DNA of 64,000 bases, taken from UBA4615 sp044368415 (GTDB lineage Bacteria; Pseudomonadota; Gammaproteobacteria; Burkholderiales; Burkholderiaceae_E). Shown here piece by piece: positions 16,929 to 25,935 of this stretch (positions are counted from its first letter, which is position 1; each line of letters begins with the position of its first letter). The DNA lies in NCBI GenBank assembly GCA_044368415.1, contig JBIPLJ010000001.1, positions 62,001-126,000 of the forward strand, read 5' to 3'. A program made the position numbers and the translations under genes. The notes beneath the pieces were generated by a model, which saw only the letters and a list, made by a program, of their open reading frames with translations, was not told the DNA's origin and ran no database searches.

Positions 16929-18221
16929 TCAGACGCCGGTGCCGTGGGCGGGCACGGCGTCGTCGGGGAGGTCGTCGTCGAGGGAGGACGCGGACGACGA
17001 GGCTGCCGTGGCGACGACGATCGACGCGGCGGCGGCCCCGCCGGCGAGGCCCGCGGCGGCGGCGGGCGGGACCTTCGCGGCCGGGGCCGCTGCGGGCGCG
17101 GATCCGGCTGCAGCGCCTGGCGCGGCAGATTTCGCGCCGCCCAGGCCCCAGCGTGCCAGGCGCGGCGCCACATGCTTCGTCCACAGGCCGGCCAGGCCGT
17201 CCGGGAAGGCGAGCACCGAGCCGATGAACAGTGCCGCCATCAGGAAGAGCCACAGGTCGGGCGCGCTCTCCGAGAAGTAGGTCTTGCCGAAGTTCACCAA
17301 CAGCGTGCCGTAGACGGCGCCCACCAGCGACATGCGCCCCCCCACAGCGGCATAGATCACCATTTCGATCGAGGGCACGATGCCGACGAAGGACGGCGAC
17401 ATGAAGCCGACCTGCAGCGCGAACATCGCGCCGCCGATGCCCGAAATCGCGGCCGCCAGGCAGAACGAGAACACCTTGAACATCGCGACGTCGTAGCCCG
17501 AGAACCGCACGCGGTCCTCCTTGTCGCGCATCGCAAGCAGCAGCGTGCCGAGCTTGCTGCGCTGGATCCAGCCGCACAGCAGAATCGAGCCGAGCAGCAG
17601 GCCCGCATTCACGTAGTACAGGATCAGCCGCGCCGAGTCGGTGCGCACGTCCCAGCCGAGCACCGTCTTCAGGTCGGTGATGCCGTTGACGCCGCCGGTG
17701 TAACCCTGCTGGCCGATGATCAGCACTGACAGGATCAGCGCGACCGCCTGCGTAATGATCGCGAAGTACACGCCACCGACCCGCCTCTTGAACATCGCGT
17801 AGCCGACGATGAAGGCCAGCAGCGTGGGCACGGCGACCACCGCGACCACGGTGAAGGTCAGCGAACGAAACGGCTCCCACCACAGCGGCAACGCCGTGAT
17901 CTGGTTCCAGTCCATGAAGTCGGGGATGCCCGGTGTCGACTGGATCTTGGTGGACACCGGGTCCGAGGCCTCGAGCTTGAGGAACATCGCCATGCAGTAG
18001 CCGCCCAGGCCGAAGAACACACCCTGCCCCAGGCTCAGCACGCCGCACCAGCCCCAGAGCATCACCAGGCCGATGGCGACGAAGCCGTAGGTCAGGTACT
18101 TGCCGACCAGGTTCAGGCGGAAGGTGTCCAGCAGCGCGGGGAACACCACGAGGATCACCAGCGCGAGGATCGCGACGCTGCCGGCTTGGCGCGCCGACCG
18201 CCATCTCGAGAGTGCATTCAT
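16929..18221 (-). CDS. urtC: Urea/amide ABC transporter permease UrtC, with Ala-rich tail
   Basis: A 430-residue permease of the LivM/UrtC type with about ten membrane helices; WGWCGVLSLGQGVFFGLGGY is the family hallmark. The transport domain ends at about residue 355 (FPDGLAGLWTKHVAP). After that comes a tail of about 70 residues, very rich in Ala with Pro, Gly and Ser, ending in an acidic segment (SLDDDLPDDAVPAHG), which usual UrtC proteins (about 360-380) lack. It lies between urtB and urtD in the operon. Confidence 0.92.
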   Translation of the reverse strand: MNALSRWRSARQAGSVAILALVILVVFPALLDTFRLNLVGKYLTYGFVAIGLVMLWGWCGVLSLGQGVFFGLGGYCMAMFLKLEASDPVSTKIQSTPGIPDFMDWNQITALPLWWEPFRSLTFTVVAVVAVPTLLAFIVGYAMFKRRVGGVYFAIITQAVALILSVLIIGQQGYTGGVNGITDLKTVLGWDVRTDSARLILYYVNAGLLLGSILLCGWIQRSKLGTLLLAMRDKEDRVRFSGYDVAMFKVFSFCLAAAISGIGGAMFALQVGFMSPSFVGIVPSIEMVIYAAVGGRMSLVGAVYGTLLVNFGKTYFSESAPDLWLFLMAALFIGSVLAFPDGLAGLWTKHVAPRLARWGLGGAKSAAPGAAAGSAPAAAPAAKVPPAAAAGLAGGAAAASIVVATAASSSASSLDDDLPDDAVPAHGTGV

Positions 18222-18246
18222 CGAGTTACTCCTTAGCCGATGGCTT

Positions 18247-19161
18247 TCAACGACGCACCTTGGCTGCGAAAAGGCCTTGGGGGCGCACCATCAACACGCT
18301 GATCACCAGCATCAGCGTCAGCACCTTGGCCATCGAGCCGGTCATGAAGAACTCGGCGATCGACTGGGTCTGCGCGATGCCGAAGGCCGAGGCCACCGTG
18401 CCGAGCAAGCTGGCCGCGCCGCCGAAGGTGACCACCAGGAAGGCGTCGACAATGTAGAGCGAGCCGCTGGTGGGACCGGTCGAGCCGATCGTCGTGAACG
18501 CCGCACCGGCGACGCCCGCCACGCCGCAGCCGATGGCAAAGGTGAGCCGGTCGGTGCGCTTGGTGTCAATGCCGGTCGCGTTGGCCATCGTGCGGTTGGC
18601 GACGGTGGCGCGCACCCTGAGGCCCCAGCGCGAGCGATAGAGCGCAAGCAGCACGATGCCGGTCACCAGCAACGTGAGCGCCATCACGAATAGGCCGTTG
18701 ATGGGGATGTCCAGGCCGGCCGCGGGCGACCACGAGCCCATCAGCCAGTCGGGCAGGTTCGGGCTCACCTCCTTGGCGCCGAAGATCGAGCGGAACACCT
18801 GCTGCATGCCGAGCGACAGGCCCCAGGTGGCGAGCAGCGTGTCGAGCGGCCGCTTGTAGAGGTGGCGGATCAGCGCCCACTCGGCGCACCAGCCGAGCAC
18901 GAACGCGATGCAGAACGCCAGCACGATCGCAAACAGGAAGTAGTACTGCATCAGCGCCGGTGCGTAGTTCTCGGCGAGCGAGGACGCCAGGAAGATGGTG
19001 TAGGCGCCCACGGTCATGAACTCGCCGTGGGCCATGTTGATCACGCCCATCTGCCCGAAGATGATCGCCAGGCCCAGCCCCATGAGCAGCAGCACGCTGA
19101 ACAGGGAGAGGCCGGCGAAGCCCTGCATCAGGCCGATGTTGAGCATCTCGTCGAACGACAT
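18247..19161 (-). CDS. urtB: Urea/amide ABC transporter permease UrtB
   Basis: A 304-residue LivH-type permease beginning MSFDEMLNIGLMQGFAGLSL; FGQMGVINMAHGEFMTVGAY is the conserved loop for ATPase contact. It is the short form of UrtB, without the periplasmic extension of about 200 residues found in some urea systems, which again fits an Fmd-like amide transporter. The start at 19161 is taken by homology. It follows urtA after 135 bp that contain a small hairpin. Confidence 0.93.
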   Translation of the reverse strand: MSFDEMLNIGLMQGFAGLSLFSVLLLMGLGLAIIFGQMGVINMAHGEFMTVGAYTIFLASSLAENYAPALMQYYFLFAIVLAFCIAFVLGWCAEWALIRHLYKRPLDTLLATWGLSLGMQQVFRSIFGAKEVSPNLPDWLMGSWSPAAGLDIPINGLFVMALTLLVTGIVLLALYRSRWGLRVRATVANRTMANATGIDTKRTDRLTFAIGCGVAGVAGAAFTTIGSTGPTSGSLYIVDAFLVVTFGGAASLLGTVASAFGIAQTQSIAEFFMTGSMAKVLTLMLVISVLMVRPQGLFAAKVRR

Positions 19162-19246
19162 GGTGCACCTCTGCGACGAAGGGGGAGAGACGGTGGGGGG
19201 CGCCGTCCTGCGGGCCCCTCGCGGCACTGCTGCCGAATCGCGCGCC

Positions 19247-19264
19247 CCGTGCGTCGAGGCACGG
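19247..19264. other. Intercistronic hairpin between urtA and urtB
   Basis: CCGTGC-GTCGAG-GCACGG forms a 6-bp stem with a 6-base loop within the 135-bp urtA-urtB gap. Such stems after binding-protein genes often stabilise the upstream message, giving more binding protein than permease. No T-run follows. Confidence 0.4.
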
Positions 19265-19296
19265 TCCGCGCGGGCGACATCTGACTCGAACTGCGC

Positions 19297-20556
19297 TTAC
19301 TGGTAACCCTTGGGGAACGGATCCGGCTCGATCAGCTTGGGCGACTCGGCGACGACCTTGAACTGCCCGTCGAGCTGCGCCATGCCGACGCGCGTCTTGC
19401 TCCACAGGTGATGGTTCTTGTGGATCTTCACGTAGCCCTCGGGCGCTTCCTTGAACTCGATGTCGGGCGAGGCCTTGGCGACCATGTCGACGTCGAAGCT
19501 GCCGGCCTTCTCGACCGCCGCCTTCCAGAGCCAAGGGCCGAGGTAGCCGGCCTGTGTGACATCGCCGATCACCGATTTCGGGCCGTACTTGGCCTTGAAG
19601 GCGTCGACGAACTTCTTGTTGTTCGGGTTGTCGAGCGACTGGAAGTACTTCATCGCGGCGTAGAAGCCGGCGATGTTCTCGCCGCCGATACCCAGCACCT
19701 CGTCCTCGGTCACCGAGATCGTCAGCAGGAACTGCTTGTCGGCGGTGATGCCCGCGGCCTTGAGCTGCTTGTAGAACGACACGTTCGAGCCACCCACGAC
19801 CACGGCGTAGATGCAGTCGGGCTTGGCGACCTTGATCTTGTTGATCAGCGAGTTGAAGTTGGTGTGGCCGAGCGGGTAGTACTCCTCGCCGACGACCTTG
19901 CCCTTCTGAAAGTTCTCGATGTGCTTGCGGGCGATCTTGTTGGACGTGCGCGGCCAGATGTAGTCCGAGCCGATCAGGAAGAAGCTCTTGGCCTTTTTCT
20001 CCTGCGCCGCCCAGTCGAGGCCCCAGAGGATCTGCTGGGTGGCTTCCTGACCGGTGTAGATCACGTTCTTGGATTGCTCCAGGCCCTCGTAGAAGGTCGG
20101 GTAGTACAGCATCCCGTTCTCCTTCTCGAACACCGGCAGCACCGCCTTGCGCGAGGCCGAGGTCCAGCAGCCGAAGACGGCCGCGCAGCGGTCATTGACC
20201 AGCAGCTTCTTGGACTTCTCGGCGAAGGTCGGCCAGTCGGACGCGCCGTCTTCCTTGATGACCTTGATCTTGCGGCCGAGCACGCCGCCCATCGCATTGA
20301 TCTGGTCGATCGCGAGCTGTTCGGCCTGGATCGAGCCGGTCTCGGAGATCGCCATCGTGCCGGTGGCCGAGTGCAGCTGCCCGACCGTCACCTCGGTGTC
20401 GGTGATGGCGAGCTTGGTGGTGTTCACCTTGGCGGTGGGAAACTGCTGGGCGAGTGCCAGGCCCGGCATCGCGCCGGCGGCGCTGAGGGCCGACAGCGCT
20501 TGTAACGTGCGGCGGCGGGTCGGGGAGTCGGGCGTATCGAGGTCGTTCGGGTTCAT
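19297..20556 (-). CDS. urtA: Urea/amide ABC transporter substrate-binding protein
   Basis: A 419-residue periplasmic binding protein of the UrtA/FmdD type. The N-terminus has a twin-arginine-like signal (TRRRTLQALSALSAAG, ending in LALAQQ), so export may be by Tat. The mature part has family blocks VTVGQLHSATGTMAISETGS, FGCWTSASRKAVLPVFE, LYYPTFYEGLEQSKNV and GSDYIWPRTSN. The ATG at 20556 has AGGAGAG before it. It is first in urtA-B-C-D-E-fmdA-fmdB, and the divergent sensor-kinase gene suggests two-component control from the shared 290-bp intergenic region. Confidence 0.95.
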   Translation of the reverse strand: MNPNDLDTPDSPTRRRTLQALSALSAAGAMPGLALAQQFPTAKVNTTKLAITDTEVTVGQLHSATGTMAISETGSIQAEQLAIDQINAMGGVLGRKIKVIKEDGASDWPTFAEKSKKLLVNDRCAAVFGCWTSASRKAVLPVFEKENGMLYYPTFYEGLEQSKNVIYTGQEATQQILWGLDWAAQEKKAKSFFLIGSDYIWPRTSNKIARKHIENFQKGKVVGEEYYPLGHTNFNSLINKIKVAKPDCIYAVVVGGSNVSFYKQLKAAGITADKQFLLTISVTEDEVLGIGGENIAGFYAAMKYFQSLDNPNNKKFVDAFKAKYGPKSVIGDVTQAGYLGPWLWKAAVEKAGSFDVDMVAKASPDIEFKEAPEGYVKIHKNHHLWSKTRVGMAQLDGQFKVVAESPKLIEPDPFPKGYQ

Positions 20557-20848
20557 CGGGCGCTCTCCTGGAGGTTCGGTCGGGCCGTTGCGGGACGCTC
20601 TGTGCGCGTCCGGTCCGAGACATCGTCCGCAGATGCCGATGCGCGCGGAATACGTCAGATGACGTAGCGCCGCGCTGGTGCCAGGCACGCACTATCCGGA
20701 GGCGCCGCACCGGTGCACTGCGCGAGGATCGGGCGCGCCGAGCACGCCGTCGGGCAACATGCCGGCCTTGTATGCGCGCATGCGCCGTGGCATGCGCCTT
20801 GCGACGTTCCGAGGCCCTCCCCCCCAACGTCGGACACCGAAGCACCTC
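20557..20848. promoter_or_regulatory. Divergent promoter region between urtA and the permease-kinase gene
   Basis: A 292-bp region between two divergent genes of the same module, so it should hold both promoters and the response-regulator sites. It is GC-rich, and I see no clear -35/-10 pair or strong repeat. The kinase start is uncertain, so part of it may be coding. Confidence 0.4.
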
Positions 20849-23800
20849 GTGGACACGCCTGTCTCCCGCCCGCGTCCGGTCCAGCGGATCGTCAAGGTCA
20901 GGCGCGACTACAACCGCTGGGTCGCCGACGAGACACTCGAGGACTACGCGCTGCGCTTTGCGCCGCGCGGCTTTCGCAAGTGGAGCGCGTTCCGTGTGGC
21001 GAACACCGCCTTCGGCGCGGTGTCGTTCCTCGCGCTCGAGGCGATCGGCGCGGCGATCTCGCTGACCTACGGATTCACCAACGCGGTTTGGGCGATCGCG
21101 GTGGTGAGCGCGGTGATCTTCCTCACCGGTCTGCCGATCTCATACCACGCGGCACGCCGCGGGCTGGACATGGACCTGCTGGCGCGCGGCGCCGGCTTCG
21201 GATATCTCGGCTCGACGCTGACCTCGCTGATCTACGCGAGCTTCACCTTCATCTTCTTTGCACTCGAGGCGGCCATCATGGCGCAGGCCTTCGAGCTCTG
21301 GTTCGACATGCCACGGCCGGTCGGCTACGTGATCAGCGCGCTGGTGGTGATCCCGATGGTCACGCACGGCGTGACACTGATCTCGCGGCTGCAGCTCTGG
21401 ACGCAGCCGGTCTGGCTGGTGCTGCTGGTAATGCCCTATATCGCGATCGCGATCAAGGATCCTGGCGCCTTCGCCGAGTTCGCCTCGCTCAACGGCCGCA
21501 GCGCCGAGGGCGACACCTTTTCATGGACCGCGTTCGGCGCCGCGGCCACCGTCGCCGCAGCGCTGATCGCGCAGATCGGCGAGCAGGTCGACTTCCTGCG
21601 CTTCATGCCCGAGCCGACTCAGGCGAACCGCTGGCGCTGGTGGTGCGCGGTGGTGATCGCCGGGCCGGGCTGGATCGTGCTCGGCGCGGCCAAGATGATC
21701 GGCGGCGCGTTCCTGGCGTTCCTCGCGCTGCAAAACCAGATCCCGGCGGACCGCGCGGTCGAGCCGACGCAGATGTACCTCGCCGGCTTCGCCTACGTGG
21801 TCGGCTCGGGCGGACTGTCGGTGGCGCTGACCGGCCTGTTCGTGATCGTCTCGCAGGTGAAGATCAACGTCACCAACGCCTATGCAGGCTCGCTCGCCTG
21901 GTCGAACTTCTTCGCGCGTCTCACGCACAGTCACCCGGGGCGGGTGGTCTGGCTGCTGTTCAACGTGGCGATCGCGGTGCTCCTCATGGTGATGGGCGTC
22001 TTCGAGGCGCTCGAGCGGGTGCTCGCCTTCTACGCGCACCTGGCGGTGGCCTGGGTGGGTGCGATCGTCGGTGACCTGGTGATCGCCAAACCCCTCGGGC
22101 TATCGCCCAAGCACATCGAGTTCCGACGCGCGTACCTGCACGACATCAATCCGTCCGGGTTCGGAGCGATGGGACTGGGCTCGGTGCTGTCTGTGGCGGC
22201 GTACGCGGGCCTGTTCGGCGAGAACGTGCGGGCAGCGTCGGCGGCCATCGCGCTCGGCGTGTCGCTTGCCGCGGCGCCGCTGATCGCCTGGGCCACCGGG
22301 GGGCGCTGGTTCATTGCGCGCGAGCCGGTGGACTTCGGGCCGCGGCATCGCACGCTGCGCTGCGCGGTGTGCCGCAACCGCTTCGAGTCGGACGACATGG
22401 CGCAGTGCCCGGCCTACGGCGGCGCGATCTGCTCGCTGTGCTGCACGCTGGATGCGCGCTGCGGCGACCGCTGCAAGGGCGGCGCGGGGCCGCACCAGAT
22501 GCTCGATGGGCTGCTCACTCGGCTGCTGCCACAGGGTACGCGGCCGGCCGACGTGCGCCGCGTCGGGCGCTTTGCCGGCGTGATGGGCGTAGCGCTCGCC
22601 GTATTCGGCGCGATGCTGTGGCTGCTCTACGCACAGGAGGTGCTGCACCTGAAGGCCGGCGAGACCCTCGGCGACGAACACCTCGACCTGCTGTTCCTCA
22701 AGCTCGGTGCGGGGCTGGGGCTGGTGGCCGCGGTGGCTGCGTGGTGGCTGGTGCTGGCCGACGAGAGCCGCCAGGTCGCGCAGCAAGAGTCCGAGCGGCA
22801 GAACCAGCTGCTGCAGCGCGAGATCGACGCACACCGCCAGACCGACGCGCTGCTGGCGCATGCCAAGGAGGTGGCCGAGAGCGCCAACCTCGCCAAGAGC
22901 CGCTTCCTCACCGGCATGAGCCACGAGATGCGCGCGCCGCTGAATTCGATCCTCGGCTATTCGCAGCTGCTGCTGCGCGAGCCCGGGCTGGACGCGCCGC
23001 GGCGCGAGTCGGTCGACACCATCCTGCGCAGCGGCGAGCACCTCGCGGGCCTCGTCGACGGACTGCTCGAGCTCTCGCGCATCGAGCACGGCAAGCTGCG
23101 GATCGACCCGCGCGCGGTCGACCTGGGCGCGGTGTTGGCGCAGGTGGCGAGGATGTTCGAGCCGCTCGCCGAAACCAAGGGGCTGGCGTTCCGATTCGAG
23201 GTCGAGGGCACGCTGCCGGCCCGCGTGCACGCCGATCCGAAGCGGCTGCGCCAGGTGCTGATCAATCTGCTGTCGAACGCGGTGAAGTTCACAGAGTCGG
23301 GCGCGGTCTCGCTCAAGGTTCGGCACATGCGCGAGATCGGCCACATCGACGTGACCGACACCGGCATCGGCGTGGCCGAGGCCGACCAGGGCCGCATCTT
23401 CCGGCCCTTCGAACGGCTGGCACCCGCCAACGTCGAGGGCACGGGCCTGGGCCTGACGATCACGCAGCTGCTGGTCGAGCTGATGGGCGGCGACATCCGC
23501 GTGCGCAGCGAACCGGGCCGCGGCAGCTGCTTCCAGGTGCGCGTCTACCTGCCGGCGGTGGCCAGTGCGCCCGAGCTCGAGGATGACGCCCGGATCGTCG
23601 GCTACGAGGGGCCGCGGCGGCGCGTGCTGGTGGTCGACGACGAGCCGGCGCATCGCACGGTGCTGCGCCGGATGCTCGAGCCGCTAGGCTTCGAGGTGAC
23701 CGAGGCGGGCGGTGTGCGCGCCTGCCTCGACGCCGTAGCGCGCGATGCGCCCGAGCTGGTGCTGCTCGACGTGAACCTGCCCGACGGCCGCGGCTGGAGC

Positions 23801-24232
23801 GTCTGCGAGACCTTGCGCGCGCGGCCCGGCCCGCGGATCCCGGTGCTGATGGTGTCGGGCAATGCACACGAGGCGACTGAGGCGCGCCGCGCCACGCATG
23901 GTGCCGACGGCTTCGTGGCCAAGCCGGTGATCGAGGCCGATCTGCTCGCCGGCGTGGGCGCCAGCCTCGGGCTGCAGTGGCGGCACGTCGTACCCGGGGC
24001 GCCGGACGACGACACCGAGGCCGCCGCGCCCTCGGCCGACTCGGTACGCGAGCTGCTTGCGCTCGCCGCCGGCGGCTATCCGCGTGCATTGCGGGCGCGC
24101 TTGGCCGAGCTCGCGCAGGAGTCTGCGGCGACCGCCGCCTGGGTGGCGCGGATCGCGTCGCTGCTCGAGTCCGATCCGAAGGCGCTTGCCGCCGCCCTCG
24201 GGCAGGCGCTCAGGGAGCCCAGCCGTGCGTGA
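20849..24232 (+). CDS. NCS1 permease-histidine kinase-receiver fusion protein
   Basis: About 1127 residues if it starts at GTG 20849 (upstream alternatives at 20678 and ATG 20759). Residues about 15-490 form a purine/cytosine permease (NCS1) fold with about 12 helices (YNRWVADETLEDYALRF opening). A Cys-rich segment follows (C505 and C508 to C538 and C542), then two membrane helices and a short coiled coil. The histidine kinase has H692 in SHEMRAPLNSILGY, N-box LINLLSNAVKFTESG, and G-boxes DTGIGV and GTGLGLTI. The receiver has phospho-acceptor D974 (LVLLDVNLPDG). It resembles in plan the transporter-kinases of CbrA type, but with an NCS1 instead of an SLC5 domain. It probably senses an amide, ureide or pyrimidine and controls the divergent urt-fmd operon. 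Confidence 0.88.
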   Translation: MDTPVSRPRPVQRIVKVRRDYNRWVADETLEDYALRFAPRGFRKWSAFRVANTAFGAVSFLALEAIGAAISLTYGFTNAVWAIAVVSAVIFLTGLPISYHAARRGLDMDLLARGAGFGYLGSTLTSLIYASFTFIFFALEAAIMAQAFELWFDMPRPVGYVISALVVIPMVTHGVTLISRLQLWTQPVWLVLLVMPYIAIAIKDPGAFAEFASLNGRSAEGDTFSWTAFGAAATVAAALIAQIGEQVDFLRFMPEPTQANRWRWWCAVVIAGPGWIVLGAAKMIGGAFLAFLALQNQIPADRAVEPTQMYLAGFAYVVGSGGLSVALTGLFVIVSQVKINVTNAYAGSLAWSNFFARLTHSHPGRVVWLLFNVAIAVLLMVMGVFEALERVLAFYAHLAVAWVGAIVGDLVIAKPLGLSPKHIEFRRAYLHDINPSGFGAMGLGSVLSVAAYAGLFGENVRAASAAIALGVSLAAAPLIAWATGGRWFIAREPVDFGPRHRTLRCAVCRNRFESDDMAQCPAYGGAICSLCCTLDARCGDRCKGGAGPHQMLDGLLTRLLPQGTRPADVRRVGRFAGVMGVALAVFGAMLWLLYAQEVLHLKAGETLGDEHLDLLFLKLGAGLGLVAAVAAWWLVLADESRQVAQQESERQNQLLQREIDAHRQTDALLAHAKEVAESANLAKSRFLTGMSHEMRAPLNSILGYSQLLLREPGLDAPRRESVDTILRSGEHLAGLVDGLLELSRIEHGKLRIDPRAVDLGAVLAQVARMFEPLAETKGLAFRFEVEGTLPARVHADPKRLRQVLINLLSNAVKFTESGAVSLKVRHMREIGHIDVTDTGIGVAEADQGRIFRPFERLAPANVEGTGLGLTITQLLVELMGGDIRVRSEPGRGSCFQVRVYLPAVASAPELEDDARIVGYEGPRRRVLVVDDEPAHRTVLRRMLEPLGFEVTEAGGVRACLDAVARDAPELVLLDVNLPDGRGWSVCETLRARPGPRIPVLMVSGNAHEATEARRATHGADGFVAKPVIEADLLAGVGASLGLQWRHVVPGAPDDDTEAAAPSADSVRELLALAAGGYPRALRARLAELAQESAATAAWVARIASLLESDPKALAAALGQALREPSRA

Positions 24233-25121
24233 GGCCCGCCACGAGGCTGCGCTGGAGGTACTGGTGGTCGACGACCATCCCGACACGCTGCGCCTGCTGT
24301 CGCGCGAGCTGGGCAACGCCGGGCTCGCGGTGCGCTGCGCGTCGAGCGGCGAGGAGGCGATTGCCGCGGTGGCGACGGCGCGGCCCGACGCGGTGCTGCT
24401 CGACGTCAAGATGGCCGGCATCGACGGCTTCGAGACCTGCGAGCGGATCCGGCGACTCGACGCCGACCTGCCGATCGTCTTCACCACGGGGCTCGGCGAG
24501 ACCGAGCATGTGGTGCGCGGATTCGAGGTGGGTGCGACCGACTATGTGACCAAGCCGGTGTCGGCGCCCGAGGTGGTGGCGCGGCTGATGGCGCATGCGC
24601 GCATCGCGCGGCTGGCGAGGGCTACGCGCGAGGCGGTCGATGCAAGCGAGGTGCCGATGATGGCGCTCGAGGGCGATCGTGTGCTGTGGATGAACCGCGC
24701 GGCCGAGCTGCTGCTGGCGCGCTGCGTGCCGGGCGCAGCGCCCGAGGCCGACGCGCCGCTGCCAGGGTCGCTGCGGGCGCTGGTCGATGCGCGCTCGGGC
24801 CTGGGCCCGGGGCCGTGGCGCGTGCTGCTCGGCGCCACCTGCGTGGAGGTGGCGCCGCTCGGCGAGCCGGGGCCCTCGACGGTGCTGTCGCTGCGGATCG
24901 CCGACGATGCGCCGTCGGCGCATGCGCCCTCGCTCACTGGTCGCGAGATCGAGGTGCTGCTGTGGGTGGCGCGCGGCAAGACCAACCGCGACATCGCCGA
25001 GATACTGGGCATGAGCCCCAGGACGGTGAACAAACACCTGGAGCATGTGTTCGAGAAGCTGGGGGTGGAGACGCGCACCGCGGCCGCGGCGGCCGCGCGC
25101 AGGCTGCGGCTGGACGGTTGA
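24225..25121 (+). CDS. LuxR-type response regulator
   Basis: A 298-residue regulator. The N-terminal receiver has VLVVDDHPD and phospho-acceptor D60 (AVLLDVKM); a middle segment of about 100 residues looks PAS-like (ALEGDRVLWMNRAAELLLAR); the C-terminal LuxR helix-turn-helix is LTGREIEVLLWVARGKTNRD and ILGMSPRTVNKHLEHVFEKL. The GTG at 24225 overlaps the kinase stop by 8 nt, marking a cognate pair. It is the likely activator of the divergent urt-fmd operon. Confidence 0.9.
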   Translation: MREARHEAALEVLVVDDHPDTLRLLSRELGNAGLAVRCASSGEEAIAAVATARPDAVLLDVKMAGIDGFETCERIRRLDADLPIVFTTGLGETEHVVRGFEVGATDYVTKPVSAPEVVARLMAHARIARLARATREAVDASEVPMMALEGDRVLWMNRAAELLLARCVPGAAPEADAPLPGSLRALVDARSGLGPGPWRVLLGATCVEVAPLGEPGPSTVLSLRIADDAPSAHAPSLTGREIEVLLWVARGKTNRDIAEILGMSPRTVNKHLEHVFEKLGVETRTAAAAAARRLRLDG

Positions 25122-25133
25122 GCCGCCGCCGGA

Positions 25134-25886
25134 TCAGCCCCCGGCGCGCTCGCCGACCTCGCGCACCACGTCCTCGGCCGCGCGCCGCAGTCGCCGCACC
25201 ATCGCGTCGACGTCGGTGGTGGCGAAGCGCCGCTTCGCCAGAATGACGCCCAACGCCGCGGTGCCGCCGTCACCCGGGCGCGGCAGCGGCACCGCGATGC
25301 CAGCCAGACCCGGGTCGAGCTCGCCGACCGACACCGCATGGCCCTGCGTGCGGATTTGCTTGAGGTTCGTGACCAGGGTCTCGAAGCTGGCGCAGAAGGG
25401 CTCGGCCGCGGCCTCCTCCGCGTGCGCGTCGTACAGCCGGCGCAGCGCCGCGCGCGGCAACCATGCGAGCAGCGTCTTCGACAGCATGCCGCGGAACGGC
25501 GGCATCCGGCGGCCGCGGCCGAAACTGGCCGACACGCCCTCGGTACCGTGCAGCTGCTGGACGGTGATCAGCCGGTCACCGAGCGCTTCGGCCACCACGA
25601 CATCACAGCCGGTGTCCTCGCACAGCGCACGAAGCGCCCCGTCCCCGTCGCGCAGCAGCGGGTCGGTCCGCCGCATCTGGAAGTCGAGCTCGGCCAGGCG
25701 CGGTCCGAGCACGTAGCTGCCGGCAACGGCGCGGCGCAGCAGCCCCGCACGCGTCAGCGCGCGCATGTAGCGGTAGGCGGTCGGCAGCGAGCAGTCCAGG
25801 CGCTGCGCGATCGCGTCGGGCGTCCAGGCGGGCTCGGCCTCGGTGAAGAGGTCCAGGACGGAGAGCATGCGGACGAGACTGGACAC
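25134..25886 (-). CDS. IclR family transcriptional regulator
   Basis: A 250-residue regulator with an N-terminal winged helix-turn-helix (VLDLFTEAEPAWTPDAIAQR, then LDCSLPTAYRYMRALTRAGL) and a C-terminal IclR effector domain (about 75-250, including FRGMLSKTLLAWLP and DPGLAGIAVPLPRPGDG). IclR proteins usually control aromatic or organic-acid catabolism, which fits the hydroxylase and VOC genes just upstream on the same strand and the divergent TctC-FAH genes. It converges with the LuxR regulator of the amide module. Confidence 0.92.
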   Translation of the reverse strand: MSSLVRMLSVLDLFTEAEPAWTPDAIAQRLDCSLPTAYRYMRALTRAGLLRRAVAGSYVLGPRLAELDFQMRRTDPLLRDGDGALRALCEDTGCDVVVAEALGDRLITVQQLHGTEGVSASFGRGRRMPPFRGMLSKTLLAWLPRAALRRLYDAHAEEAAAEPFCASFETLVTNLKQIRTQGHAVSVGELDPGLAGIAVPLPRPGDGGTAALGVILAKRRFATTDVDAMVRRLRRAAEDVVREVGERAGG

Positions 25887-25935
25887 GATCGGGGGCCTTT
25901 CAGGGCAGGGCGGGGCGGACAGGCGGCGGCGGCCG

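Noticed and set aside
22100..23653. A 517-codon minus-strand frame
   Set aside because: Antisense to the kinase part of the permease-kinase fusion; no family motif seen.
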